Shown here: one piece after another, positions 17,326 through 27,900 of the stretch | Layout of the letters: each line of letters starts with the position of its first letter | Position numbering within the stretch: the first letter of the stretch is position 1 | Source of the DNA: Sulfuricurvum sp. | GTDB lineage: Bacteria; Campylobacterota; Campylobacteria; Campylobacterales; Sulfurimonadaceae | DNA length: 64,000 bases | Reading direction: 5' to 3' | Assembly: GCA_028714915.1 (NCBI GenBank) | Contig: JAQTLL010000002.1 | Span: 248,001 to 312,000, forward strand | The notes under the pieces: generated by a model | What the model saw: only the letters and a program-made list of their open reading frames with translations | The model's database searches: none | Told to the model about the DNA's origin: nothing | Translations under genes and position numbers: made by a program

Positions 17326-17389
17326 GCTGAAAAAAAGAAAAAAAGCAATAAAGTAATTTGGATTCAATACTATAATCGGATAAACTCGC

Positions 17390-18169
17390 ATGAATAAAGG
17401 AAAGAATGTGATTTTTAAAGAAAAAAATATTTATGAAACGGATGAGTCGGTGTCGCAATATTGTGATTTTCAGTATGGAGAGGATTGTTTTGGTGTGCTG
17501 AATTTTGCGTTAGCCTGTGCTACGAAAGCAATTGGTTATACGAAAGAGACTCCGAAAAACAGAGCATTGGATTTGGGATGTGCAACGGGACGAGCCTCGT
17601 TTGAGCTTGCACGCAGCTATAAACATGTTGATGGAGTGGATTATTCGCAAGCATTTGTCGATGCAGCAACAGAGTTACAAAAAAATGGTTGTATCGGTTA
17701 TTCTCAAAATGGTGAGGGGGAGTTGAAAAATTATAAAGTGATTGATAGAGAAGGGTATGCATTTCGAGATTCGTTTACAAAAGTAGAGTTTTTTCAAGGG
17801 GATGCCTGCAATTTGACCCCTCAGTTTAAAGAATATGATCTAATTATGGCAACGAACCTTATCGATCGGTTATATGAACCGCGACTCTTTTTGGAAAACA
17901 TACATAAGCGGATAAATGAAAAAGGGTATTTGATTTTGACCTCCCCTTATACGTGGAGAGAAGAGTATACGGCTAAAAAGTTTTGGATAGGCGGCTATGT
18001 GGATGAAAATGGAAAAGAAGTTTCTACACTTGAAGGATTAAAAGAGATATTGGAAATCCATTTTGAGCTTGTCGCAACTGAGGATATTCCGTTTGTTATT
18101 CGTGAAACCTCTCGAAAGTTTCAACACACGATTTCGCAAATGTCGGTGTGGAAGGTTATTTCAACGTGA
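17390..18169 (+). CDS. OvoA C-terminal-type 4-mercaptohistidine N-methyltransferase
   Basis: 259 aa SAM-dependent enzyme. Motif I is LDLGCATGRASFELA; the following GVDYSQAFVDAA, FFQGDACNLTP, NLIDRLYEPRLF, LTSPYTWREE and the end RETSRKFQHTISQMSVWK are the signature of the C-terminal domain of ovothiol synthase OvoA (putative 4-mercaptohistidine N1-methyltransferase). Here the domain is a protein of its own; the sulfoxide-synthase half is not in this window. It should finish ovothiol A synthesis if that half exists elsewhere. A promoter-like TATAAT lies near 17371. It converges on the kinase gene at 18186. Confidence 0.82.
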   Translation: MNKGKNVIFKEKNIYETDESVSQYCDFQYGEDCFGVLNFALACATKAIGYTKETPKNRALDLGCATGRASFELARSYKHVDGVDYSQAFVDAATELQKNGCIGYSQNGEGELKNYKVIDREGYAFRDSFTKVEFFQGDACNLTPQFKEYDLIMATNLIDRLYEPRLFLENIHKRINEKGYLILTSPYTWREEYTAKKFWIGGYVDENGKEVSTLEGLKEILEIHFELVATEDIPFVIRETSRKFQHTISQMSVWKVIST

Positions 18170-18185
18170 GGCGATAAAAACTTTC

Positions 18186-19475
18186 TTATTTCTTTTTTGG
18201 TTTTATGGGGACAAAAATAAAACAATTGAGGGTATCGCGTCGCTCGTATGCCAGTACATATCCATGTTCTCTTAAAATTGCATCGACGATGTAAAGTCCC
18301 AAGCCAAAACTGTCTTTGGTCGGCTGATCTTTGGTAAAAGGTTCGATGTAATGAGAAAGAGGTTTTTTAAGAGGCTCACCGAGATTGGCAAAAAATATCT
18401 CATCATTCTCCATAAAGATGGACATTTTTTTCTCGGGAGAATATTTGATCCCATTGTCAATGAGATTTTTAATCGCGGTTACAAACAACCGATAGTCCAC
18501 CTCAATTTTAACCGAAGCATCAACATTAGAATCTACCGAATCATATTCTACCATCGCACTGTCAATCGCTCCATCAATAATATCAATGAGACGGTACTCC
18601 TTTTTATCCAAATATTGTGAACCGGAACTGATTTCTTCGATCAGGGCAAATTCACCGATCAGCCCCTCAAGTCTCTCAAAAATACTGACAAAGCGTCCTC
18701 TTTGTTTTTCATCCTCGATCATCGTAGTGACAATTCGCCCTTTGGCAATCGGTGTTTTAAGCTCGTGCATAATATTACGTAAAAATAATGTTCGAGATTC
18801 AATAAGAGAGCGTATTTTGCTTTGCGCCGTTTCGAGTTCATTGGCAATCAATGCAATTTCATCTTCACCGTTTGCATGAAAGCGTACTCCCATATCTCCC
18901 TCTCCAAAACGGGCAATTTGACGACGCAAACGCCGAAGCGGGGCAATACGAATAATAATCAAACCAAAAGAGAAGAGCAAAATAAGTAAAATAGTTCCGT
19001 ATGCGTACAGCAGATACGATGGATCATACCCTTGTACCTTCCGATCTTCCAAAAGAATTGAGTGGTGGTCTGATTGAATCCAAAAGTATATTTTTCCATT
19101 AAACTGTAGCATTCGTGCATACACTTGACTGACAATCAAATCATTATAAGGGGCTTCAAAAGAGATATGCTGTGATACTGATTGCCCCTCTTCTTTGAGT
19201 ACTAGCGCTTGTTGTGTAACACTCTTATACCCTGCGTCATTCACAACATACAAATCATATACGGCAAGATTGGCTTCCAAAATAGGCAATGAGATTTGTT
19301 TGAGTAAAAAAGTATTGTAAATTTGGGAGATGAGAGAATATTTACTAAAGAGGTTGTCTGTATGTTTGGCTCGGTTAGTTTGATACAGCTGATAAAAGGT
19401 ATAACTGACGCTCCCTACTGTAACAGCAAGAGCAAAAAGAACCGTCAGCAAAACGGCATTGCGTCTAAATATCAT
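18186..19475 (-). CDS. ArsS-family sensor histidine kinase
   Basis: 429 aa, ATG overlapping the regulator stop by 4 nt. Membrane segments at about 8-30 and 156-176 bracket a periplasmic loop of about 125 residues, followed by a HAMP-like region and the H box MHELKTPIAKGR (His237). The kinase domain has an N box (IKNLIDNGIKYS), and a G-box-like GLGLYIV. It resembles the ArsS kinases of Helicobacter and Campylobacter, which sense acid or envelope conditions. With its regulator it lies just downstream of feoAB on the same strand. Confidence 0.88.
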   Translation of the reverse strand: MIFRRNAVLLTVLFALAVTVGSVSYTFYQLYQTNRAKHTDNLFSKYSLISQIYNTFLLKQISLPILEANLAVYDLYVVNDAGYKSVTQQALVLKEEGQSVSQHISFEAPYNDLIVSQVYARMLQFNGKIYFWIQSDHHSILLEDRKVQGYDPSYLLYAYGTILLILLFSFGLIIIRIAPLRRLRRQIARFGEGDMGVRFHANGEDEIALIANELETAQSKIRSLIESRTLFLRNIMHELKTPIAKGRIVTTMIEDEKQRGRFVSIFERLEGLIGEFALIEEISSGSQYLDKKEYRLIDIIDGAIDSAMVEYDSVDSNVDASVKIEVDYRLFVTAIKNLIDNGIKYSPEKKMSIFMENDEIFFANLGEPLKKPLSHYIEPFTKDQPTKDSFGLGLYIVDAILREHGYVLAYERRDTLNCFIFVPIKPKKK

Positions 19476-20134
19476 TTCAGAAGCTTATACCCAATACCGC
19501 GAATTGATTCAATAAGAGCTTTGTCTCCAAGCTTATTGCGGATACGTCCCATCATGACATCGATACTTTTATTCGAAGAGTCTTCATTGATAGCCGAAAC
19601 ATTATGAATCAAATCTTCTCGTGAAACCACCATTCCCTGCTTTTTAATCATGTGGGCAAGGATACCGTATTCTGCATTGGTAAAGTCCAAGGCTCTCCCC
19701 TTGTAGCTGATCTGCATGGCAGATTCATTGAGGTTAAAATCACTCTCATTCTCTGCCGCTGCTTGTGATGCCGCATCATAACGGCGTAATACTGAGTGGA
19801 TACGTGCTTCGAGTTCTCGTGGGTCGTAAGGTTTGGGGAGATAATCATCTGCACCCAACTCCAGTGCATGAATCTTATCGGTTACATCCGAGCGTGCGGA
19901 AGAGATAATAATGGGGATATTTTGATAGGAACGAATTGCTTCGCATACCTCTAACCCATCCATTCCTGGCAGTGTCAAATCGAGTATCACTGCATCAAAT
20001 TTTTCCAATTTAAGGATACTAAGCGCTTTGAACGGATCGTCTTCCGTTGTGACCGTGAAGTCAAACTGCTCTAAAAATTCGGTCAAAATTTCGGCAAGTT
20101 CGAGATCATCTTCTATCATTAATATTTTATTCAT
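19472..20134 (-). CDS. ArsR-type (OmpR family) response regulator
   Basis: 220 aa from the ATG at 20134; the frame extends six codons further without better support. Receiver: EDD at 8-10, phospho-acceptor Asp52 in ILDLTLPG, Lys in PKPYDPRE. Winged-helix output domain with DFTNAEYGILAHMI and DVMMGRIRNKLG. Partner of the kinase at 18186. It starts 35 nt after the feoB stop, so it may be transcribed with feoAB as well as from a promoter of its own. Confidence 0.9.
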   Translation of the reverse strand: MNKILMIEDDLELAEILTEFLEQFDFTVTTEDDPFKALSILKLEKFDAVILDLTLPGMDGLEVCEAIRSYQNIPIIISSARSDVTDKIHALELGADDYLPKPYDPRELEARIHSVLRRYDAASQAAAENESDFNLNESAMQISYKGRALDFTNAEYGILAHMIKKQGMVVSREDLIHNVSAINEDSSNKSIDVMMGRIRNKLGDKALIESIRGIGYKLLK

Positions 20135-20169
20135 ACCGTCATTGTAACCCACGAACAGTTAATGGTTTC

Positions 20170-22308
20170 CTAACTAAGCCACAATGTCATATGATACGCT
20201 ACATAAGCGAGCGAATAGGCAACAATTGTTGTAAAGAAGAAAAGGTATCCGAAATATTTAATCCCTCCAGCCTCGCGGGTAAAGACAACTGAGGCTGCCA
20301 GACACGGTAAATAGGTCATAATAACGACAATAAATGCAACGGCTGAGGGGAGAGGAATTTGTTGATGAATCGTATTGATCAACGAGTTGTCTTTCTCCGT
20401 GGCATCACTTCCGAGAGAATAAAGTACCCCCAGCGTCGAAACAACCACCTCTTTGGCTGCTAATCCCGCTTGCAGTGCTACTGCCATTTTCCAGTCGAAC
20501 CCAAGCGGTTCAAATACAGGCTCTATCGTATGACCGATAACGCCCAAGAAACTCTGAGAAAGCTGCGCTTCGGCACGTTGATTTTCAAGTGTCCGCACCT
20601 CTGTCTCCGAAGCGGCCACTTCACTTTTTTGTGCGAATACCCTCTCCACTTCTCCATTTTTCGGATAGGTGCTCAAAAACCAAACGAGGAGTGAGGCAGC
20701 GGCGATAAAGGTTCCCGCTTTTTTCAGATACATCATCGTTTTAATAACAACCGTGTGCCAAATCAGCTTCATTGAGGGGAGCCGGTATTTGGGCATCTCC
20801 ATAACAAACGGCTCATCCGCACCTTTAAATGCGGTCATCTTTAATACTTTTGCTGCCACTAGACCGATCATCGCTCCGAGAATATAGATACCGAATAAGA
20901 CGTTTCCGGCCATCTCTGAACCAAAAAATGCCCCCGTAAAAAGGACATATACGGGAAGTCTCGCGCCGCAGCTCATAAATCCGATAACAAACAGCGTAAG
21001 AAGACGATCACGGTCATTTTTTAAAATCCTTGCCGACATATAAGCGGGAATTGAACACCCGAATCCGGTCACAAGGGGGATAAAGGACTGCCCGTGAAGC
21101 CCGAATTTATGAAAAAAACCGTCCAGTAAAAAGGCAACCCGCGACATGTATCCCGTCGATTCCAGCAGTGCTATCCCTATAAATAAAATAACAATATTGG
21201 GGACAAAAAGGACGACCGCACCGACTCCGGAAATCACACCGTCCACAACCAAAGATCGTATCTCATCATTGCTAATCGTAGAACCTATCACCTTTCCAAA
21301 CCAGCCGAAAAAAGCATCGATCCAATCCATCGGAATAGAGCCGATCTCAAACGTAAGCTGAAACAGTGACCACATAAAAAACAAAAAGAGAGGAATCCCC
21401 AATATCGGATGGATCAATACGCTGTCGATCTTCTCCGTCATTGTTTTTTGCTCAACCGCTTTTACTCTTACCTTGACCGCTTCGGCGATAACCCCTCGAT
21501 TGAACGCAAAATACTCTTCAGCAAAAATTTCTTTGACATCCTCGCTGTCATGATGAAGCGAAATATGATGATCCGCTTCAATCAACATCGGTTGCAGCTC
21601 TGTCCATATCGGATTATCATGAAGAACACGGTAGGTTTTTTTCTCTTGCTGCAAAAGATTGACCGCAATATTACGGTTTGAGATTTTTGCTTTGAAATGA
21701 TGGCGGTTGAGATAATCGGTGATAAGTCCGATCTCCTCCTCAACCGCTTCGCTAAAGATCAGTTTCTGTTCCTGAAACGGGGATTCATAGACGCTGATAA
21801 CCGCTTCCATCAATGCATCCAGCCCCGTCTTCGCCGCTGCCGAAACACGAATACACGGAAGCCCAAGGAGTTGAGAGAGATACGGGGCGTTGATTTCAAT
21901 CCCCTCCCGATCAGCTTCATCGCTCATATTGAGAGCAACGACCAGCTTTTTGCTCATCGTCATCAATTCGGCGGTAAGCTGGAGGTTTTTCTCCATATTG
22001 GTTGAATCGAGGACATTGACAATCAAATCGTATGTTTCATTGGTCAAAAAGTCATGTGTTACCCTCTCTTCAATCGAATAATCGGTGAACACGTAGGTTC
22101 CCGGCAAATCGACAACGGTAAAATGGTATCCGTCGTATTCGAACAGGACCTCTGTCTTCTCGACCGTTACCCCAGTAAAATTTCCCACATGCAACCGCGC
22201 ATTGCCGATCGAGTTGATAAGCATACTTTTGCCGACGTTGGGCTGACCTACAAGGGCAATTTTTAAACGTTTATCATTAATTTCACACTGTTCTCTATTC
22301 TCGGACAT
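20170..22308 (-). CDS. feoB: Ferrous iron transporter FeoB
   Basis: 712 aa inner-membrane Fe(II) permease. The N-terminal G domain has GQPNVGKS (21-28), a switch region NFTGVTVEK, VDLPGTY and the guanine-specific NMSDE. After a helical spacer come two Gate-type membrane blocks (about residues 310-470 and 530-712), with LLESTGYMSRVAFLLD and the conserved GFGCSIPA segment. Length is typical. The start overlaps feoA by 14 nt; the Fur-box-like site upstream of feoA should control both. Confidence 0.97.
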   Translation of the reverse strand: MSENREQCEINDKRLKIALVGQPNVGKSMLINSIGNARLHVGNFTGVTVEKTEVLFEYDGYHFTVVDLPGTYVFTDYSIEERVTHDFLTNETYDLIVNVLDSTNMEKNLQLTAELMTMSKKLVVALNMSDEADREGIEINAPYLSQLLGLPCIRVSAAAKTGLDALMEAVISVYESPFQEQKLIFSEAVEEEIGLITDYLNRHHFKAKISNRNIAVNLLQQEKKTYRVLHDNPIWTELQPMLIEADHHISLHHDSEDVKEIFAEEYFAFNRGVIAEAVKVRVKAVEQKTMTEKIDSVLIHPILGIPLFLFFMWSLFQLTFEIGSIPMDWIDAFFGWFGKVIGSTISNDEIRSLVVDGVISGVGAVVLFVPNIVILFIGIALLESTGYMSRVAFLLDGFFHKFGLHGQSFIPLVTGFGCSIPAYMSARILKNDRDRLLTLFVIGFMSCGARLPVYVLFTGAFFGSEMAGNVLFGIYILGAMIGLVAAKVLKMTAFKGADEPFVMEMPKYRLPSMKLIWHTVVIKTMMYLKKAGTFIAAASLLVWFLSTYPKNGEVERVFAQKSEVAASETEVRTLENQRAEAQLSQSFLGVIGHTIEPVFEPLGFDWKMAVALQAGLAAKEVVVSTLGVLYSLGSDATEKDNSLINTIHQQIPLPSAVAFIVVIMTYLPCLAASVVFTREAGGIKYFGYLFFFTTIVAYSLAYVAYHMTLWLS

Positions 22309-22543
22309 CGGTTACCTCGATCAGTTCTGCTTCTTCTTTACGCAATGCGATGCTTACGTTACCGATTTTTACTTCGTAGGTACTTTTGGTCAAAGCACAC
22401 TCCAGCATTTTGACCTCAGCCCCTTTCATCAGTCCAAATGAGATGAGACGCTGCTTGAGCGGTCCGGCAGCATTGATTTTCACCACGGTAGCAACGCCTC
22501 CCTTGGTACACGCACTTAATAATGTCATAGTATTATCATTCAT
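22295..22543 (-). CDS. feoA: FeoA domain protein
   Basis: 82 aa SH3-like FeoA protein: PLKQRLISFGLMKGAEVKML and IALRKEEAELIEV are the conserved core. It is thought to modulate FeoB at the membrane. First gene of feoA-feoB; the ATG lies about 50 nt from a Fur-box-like palindrome. Confidence 0.93.
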   Translation of the reverse strand: MNDNTMTLLSACTKGGVATVVKINAAGPLKQRLISFGLMKGAEVKMLECALTKSTYEVKIGNVSIALRKEEAELIEVTDVRE

Positions 22544-22594
22544 ACTTTATCCAAATTAAAAGATCTTTCATTTTAAAATTATATCACGATTAAT

Positions 22595-22609
22595 TGACAA
22601 TCATTCTCA
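22595..22609. promoter_or_regulatory. Fur-box-like palindrome between feoA and the efflux operon
   Basis: TGACAATCATTCTCA matches the 7-1-7 Fur core TGATAATNATTATCA at 12 of 14 fixed positions. It lies 51 nt before the feoA ATG on the minus strand and 77 nt before the efflux channel gene on the plus strand. Iron-dependent repression of feoAB is the natural reading; an effect on the efflux genes is possible. Confidence 0.75.
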
Positions 22610-22686
22610 AATACTTTTTTTAGCTTCTCATGATTTTCTCATCTATATTTCCTATAATGCTTTACTATTCTATAAAAAGGGATTGA

Positions 22687-23877
22687 ATGAGATTGTTTTT
22701 ACAAATTATTGCTGTTGTTCTCATACCCGTATCCTCTTATGCAATGAGTTTCAATGAAGTGTGCGATCATGCCTACAATGCTTCAAGTGAGATCATTACA
22801 ACAAATGGTCATATTATTTCTAATGCTCACTCTAAAGCTTCCGCTCTCGCGGGTGAGCCTTTGTCGCTAGAGGGAGATGCGAGCAGTGTCAAAGGAAAAG
22901 ATTCTATAAACAGCGGGATGCGTTATGGTACCATGCTCAATTTTCATCTTAAAAGATTTGCTGCTCAAGAGGCACAAGCAGATCAATATGACCAAACGAC
23001 CAAGATGTTTCATCAAGAAGTCCAACTTCAGCAAAGGCTTATCCAAGTAATCCTTAAACGTGATTGGCTCATTGCGACAATTGAGCAAGAGAAAATTAAA
23101 ATTTTAAGGGAAAAAGTAGCCTCTACTAGCGAAGCGTGTATGATAGGTCAAAAAAAAGTAGCTGCCGGGCGAATGTCACAGATGGAACTCTATAGACTGC
23201 AAAGCGATGAGCGTAATGCCGCTCAAGAATTAGCGATGGGAAAAATGGAATTCGAACACGCGCAACACAGCCTCCAAGAATCCGCTATGTTACACGAAGA
23301 GATCGTTATTGATGATTTAAATTTCGCGTTTATCGCCGATGACAATACTACAGAAGAAAAAATCAACAATGCCGCCTTACTGCAAGTTCTGACATCTCAG
23401 ATTAATGCTCTTGATGCTCGGATTAAAAGTGCCCGTTATGAGGGGAAGGATTTTTTATCGATGGGAGCCGGTGCAACGCATGAGCCGACACAAAACAGTA
23501 TTGACTTTCGTATTAGTATCCCTTTGGTATGGAGCGAAAAAAATGACCAAAAAATCGCTGCATTGATGGCTGAAAAAAGTGCACTGCTTCATCGGCGAGA
23601 CGTAACGCACCAAAAATTACAGATGAACATTCACACTCTTTTGGAGCATTTAGAGACAAGAGAAAAGCGCTTTAAAGAGTCGGTAAATGCTCAAAAGTAC
23701 CAAAAAATATTGACGGAGATGGCACAAAAGGGGTACGAAGGGGGTGTTGTTACCCAATTTGAATATTTGGCAACCAAAAATAGCTATTATGATGCACGAT
23801 TACGCGCAGTAGAGCTTAAACGAGACTACATTCAAGAGATGAGTGCACTGGAAGAAAAACTGGGGAGAATTTGGTAA
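22687..23877 (+). CDS. TolC-family outer-membrane efflux protein
   Basis: 396 aa with an N-terminal signal (VVLIPVSSYA). The body is two repeats of long amphipathic helices (about 90-210 and 280-396), as in TolC/CzcC proteins forming the outer-membrane channel of tripartite pumps. The first of a run of genes for adaptor, RND pump, DUF3240 and a two-component system, all spaced by overlaps of a few nt. AAGG ribosome site at -9. Shorter than usual TolC (about 420-490 aa), as common for CzcC-like members here. Confidence 0.85.
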   Translation: MRLFLQIIAVVLIPVSSYAMSFNEVCDHAYNASSEIITTNGHIISNAHSKASALAGEPLSLEGDASSVKGKDSINSGMRYGTMLNFHLKRFAAQEAQADQYDQTTKMFHQEVQLQQRLIQVILKRDWLIATIEQEKIKILREKVASTSEACMIGQKKVAAGRMSQMELYRLQSDERNAAQELAMGKMEFEHAQHSLQESAMLHEEIVIDDLNFAFIADDNTTEEKINNAALLQVLTSQINALDARIKSARYEGKDFLSMGAGATHEPTQNSIDFRISIPLVWSEKNDQKIAALMAEKSALLHRRDVTHQKLQMNIHTLLEHLETREKRFKESVNAQKYQKILTEMAQKGYEGGVVTQFEYLATKNSYYDARLRAVELKRDYIQEMSALEEKLGRIW

Positions 23878-24929
23878 TGAGATCACTATTTATAGTATTG
23901 GTACTAGCAGCAGCAGCGATGGCGCAAATCACAATGAGTGATGCGCAAATTAAAAAAATCGGGATCAAAGTTGACACGGTTCATCTCATTAACAGTGAAC
24001 CGATGGGACCATTTATAGGGTTATTCGAATACAGTGACAGGGGATCTAAAAATTACACCCTCAGTTCGGAAGCGACCGTAGTGGAGCTAATGAAGCAAAC
24101 CGGTGATCGTGTTAAAAAAGGGGAAGCCATTTGTAAAATTGCCTCGTCCGAACTTCTCGCAAGCCGATACGAATTAATTGATATGCGTAACCGCCTCAAA
24201 TTAGCGCAAGAGTATGCACAAAAAGATGCCGGATTGTATAAAGACGGAGTCATCTCTCAACGCGAGTCACAAAAAAGTACCCTTGAAGTAATGAGTCTTC
24301 AAGCCAAAGTCGGCGAGATACAAAACCGTTTCATCTTTGCAGGGGCGGATACGGCTCCAAAAGACGGGATGATATTTACGATTCGCTCGCATAAAAATGG
24401 AATTCTTGCCCATGCCCCGATCAAAACAGGTGAAAAGATAGATCCCTTTGTCCCTTATTTGAAAATAGCCGATGCAAGTGCCTTTAGCGCCTACATCAAA
24501 ATTCCCCCCAAGATGATCGGCTCGATCCAAAAAGGGGCTGGTGTGATGGATAAACTGGGCGTACCAGTAGGAGAAGTGAGTGCTATCTCATCCTCCGTGG
24601 ATATGATGAACAACTCCGCTACTGCAGTAGCCACCATTACTAAAGCCAATGAAGAGTACCGTGCAGGAACATCGAGCGAATTTTTTATCGCATCGAGCAC
24701 AATAGAAAAATGGATTCTTTTACCCCGTGTATCGGTGACAAAATATAAGGGTAAAGATATTTGTTTTGTAAAAACGGCGACTGGATTTGTGCCGCAAACG
24801 GTTCAAATCCAAAAAATCTATAAAGAGCATATTGCCGTGAAGCCGGAAGATTTGGCTTTGCCCGCACAGGTCGTGACCGAGGGGATTATTAATCTCAAAG
24901 GCATTCTCAGCGGTATGGGATTTGAATAA
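23877..24929 (+). CDS. RND efflux periplasmic adaptor (CusB/CzcB-like)
   Basis: 350 aa from the ATG in the TAATG junction with the preceding gene; a TTG two codons earlier is less likely. Signal peptide FIVLVLAAAAMAQ. The lipoyl half-motifs are at LSSEATVVELMKQTGDRVKKGE and later NGILAHAPIKTGEKI, with a helical hairpin of about 45 residues between them, the standard adaptor layout. It joins the inner-membrane pump to the outer-membrane channel. The hairpin is short, as in heavy-metal adaptors. No His-rich metal tail is seen. Confidence 0.88.
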   Translation: MRSLFIVLVLAAAAMAQITMSDAQIKKIGIKVDTVHLINSEPMGPFIGLFEYSDRGSKNYTLSSEATVVELMKQTGDRVKKGEAICKIASSELLASRYELIDMRNRLKLAQEYAQKDAGLYKDGVISQRESQKSTLEVMSLQAKVGEIQNRFIFAGADTAPKDGMIFTIRSHKNGILAHAPIKTGEKIDPFVPYLKIADASAFSAYIKIPPKMIGSIQKGAGVMDKLGVPVGEVSAISSSVDMMNNSATAVATITKANEEYRAGTSSEFFIASSTIEKWILLPRVSVTKYKGKDICFVKTATGFVPQTVQIQKIYKEHIAVKPEDLALPAQVVTEGIINLKGILSGMGFE

Positions 24930-27900
24930 TGCTTAATTCCATTATTGAATTTTCCCTCAAACAGCGGCTGGTTGTCATTCTCCTCTCGTTAGCCCTTTTT
25001 TCGTATGGAGTCTACTCTTTTTTTAAAATACCGATAGACGCATTTCCCGATATTTCGTCCACTCAAGTCAAAATTATCATGAAAGCTCCGGGGATGACAC
25101 CGGAAGAAGTAGAGAGTCGGGTAGTTAAACCTCTCGAAGCAGAACTGTTGGGGCTGGAAAATGAGAGACTTCTCAAAAGTACCTCGAAATACGGTATCGC
25201 CGATGTGACGATTGATTTTATTGACGGATCGGATATTTATCGTGCCCGTGCGCAGGTGGCGGAAAAGCTCGGAGCGATTCTTCCAAACCTTCCAAAGGGG
25301 GTGAGCGGAGGGATGGCGCCTATTACGACTCCGCTGGGAGAGGCATTTATGTTCACCATTGAAGGGGATATAAGCCAAAAAGAGAAGCGTGAATTGCTCG
25401 ACTTCCTGATCCGTCCGGCACTGCGAGGGGCCAAAGGGGTTGCGGATGTCAATGCTCTTGGGGGAGAGGCGCGAGCGATTGTCGTACAGCCTGATTTTAT
25501 GGCGATGCGCCATTTGGGGATCCCTCTGAGTACCCTCCAAGAGACATTGGAAAAAAATCTCAAAAATGACGGTGCCGGAAGGATCGATGAGCACGAAGAG
25601 AGCTTTTTGGTTAAGGTGGAAAGCGGTGTCAAAGATCCCGATGAGATTGCCAATATCACAATTCATTCCCCTAACGGTCCGATTCGAATCGGTGATTTTT
25701 GCGAAGTGCGCGATGATTCTCGAACACGGATGGGATTTGTCACTAAGGACGGTGTGGGTGAAGCAACCGAGGGGCTTGTTCTGACCCTTAAAGGAGCCAA
25801 TGCCAGAGAGACCATTACCCAGATCAAAGATCGGCTTCAAAAGCTCAAACAGCAGCTTCCTGAGGGGGTTGCAATCGTCCCTTTTTATGATCGGAGCAAT
25901 CTGATCGAAAAGGCAGTGGGGACGGTATCCAAAGCATTGGTTGAAGCGATTGTTCTGGTTATAGTACTATTGATGCTCTTTTTGGGAGATATTCGTGCGG
26001 CGATTGCGGTGAGTGTGATCTTGCCGTTTTCTCTTGCTATCGCATTTTTAATGATGAAATATTTCGGGCTGAGTGCAAATTTAATGAGTTTGGGGGGATT
26101 GGCGATTGCGATCGGAATGCTGGTCGATTCGGCGGTGGTTGTAGTTGAAAACATATTTGCCCAATTGAGTAAAAATGATTCCTCCCTTCCAAAGCTTCAT
26201 CAAGTGTATCGTGCAACCAAAGAGGTCAGTATCGCAGTTTTTAGCGGTATTTTGATCATTGCGGTCGTCTTTTTGCCGTTGTTAACATTGGAGGGGTTGG
26301 AGGGAAAACTTTTTGCCCCCGTAGCGATGACAATTGTTTTCGCACTGTTTGGTTCATTGGTTTTATCCTTAACCCTTATTCCGGTGGTTTCTTCTTTAAT
26401 TCTTAAAAGTACGCCGCATGAAGAGACCCGTTTGGGTGCTTTTTTTGCCCGTATGTATGCCCCCATGCTCTTCTTTGCGCTACATCGACCTAAAACCCTT
26501 TTTATCGGAGCAATCCTCTTTTTGGTAATCAGTTTCTCCCTTTTTGGTGTTGTCGGTAAGAGTTTTATGCCCACCCTCGATGAGGGGGATATTATTTTGG
26601 GGGTGGAAACACCTCCTTCCATTTCACTGGATGAATCCAAAGAGCTTAACCTTGCGATACAGCGCTCAATTTTGGCACATGTTCCCGAAGTACAAAAAAT
26701 TATCGCCCGAACGGGATCGGATGAACTGGGACTTGACCCGATGGGATTGAATCAAACCGATACGTTTATTACTCTCAAGCCGATGGAGGAGTGGAAGGCA
26801 AAAAATAAAGAGGAGATCAAGGCAAAAATCCACGATGCTATTAAAGATTTTCCGGGGATCAGTTTTGGATTTACCCAGCCCATCGAGATGCGGGTATCGG
26901 AGATGCTGACCGGTTCGCGCGGTGATTTGGCCGTTAAAATTTATGGGAATGACATCGAAACCTTGAATGCGCTGAGCGAAGAGATCGCTGCAACGTTGGG
27001 CAAGATAAAAGGTTCATCCGAAGTTTTCACAACCCTCAACGAAGGGGTCAATTATCTGCGGGTCAAGCCCAATCGGATCGAATCTGCCAAAACGGGAGTT
27101 GACACGGCGGAGCTGGGTCTTTTTCTGAAAACAGCACTTGAGGGGGTTACCATCAGTGAACTTCCGATCAAAAATTCAAGAATACCGGTATTGATGCGGC
27201 TTGACAGTGAAGTATCTCAGGATATGGAGCTGTTTAAGTCGCTTGAACTTCCGTTGAGCAGCGGATTGTCGGTGCCGATTTCGAGTATCGCCGAAATACA
27301 ATCGATTGAGGGTGTTTTGAAAGTTGATCGTGAAAATGCTGAGCGGCTGAGTACGGTTCGTGCTAATGTTGAAGGGCGCGATTTGGTGGGGTTTGTCGAA
27401 GAGGCAAAACAAAAAATTGATCAAAATATCCATTTACCCAAAGGGTATCATCTTGTGTACGGCGGGCAGTTTGAGAATCAACAGCGTGCGGCGGCTAAAT
27501 TGATGACCGTTATTCCAGTCAGTATCGGAGTCATCTTTTTAATTTTATTTTTCACGTTCCGATCTGTGAGCTCGACATTGCTCATATTGCTTAACATTCC
27601 TTTTGCCGTAACGGGGGGGATAATCTCGCTCACACTCAGCGGTGAATATCTCTCTGTTCCCGCATCGGTAGGCTTTATCGCTCTTTTTGGGATTGCCGTT
27701 CTCAACGGTGTCGTCATGGTGAGCTATTTTAATACCTTGCTCAAAAACGGAAGTGCAATTGATGAAGCTGTTCACGATGGGGCAGCACGGCGTTTGAGAC
27801 CGGTATTGATGACCGCCTTTATCGCGGCATTGGGATTATTGCCTCTGTTGTTTGCTTCCGGTGTCGGAAGTGAAGTTCAAAAACCCCTTGCAATCGTTGT

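Noticed and set aside
24989..25840. Open frame of 283 codons on the minus strand
   Set aside because: Entirely antisense to the RND pump gene, with no ribosome site and a composition explained by codon bias of the pump.
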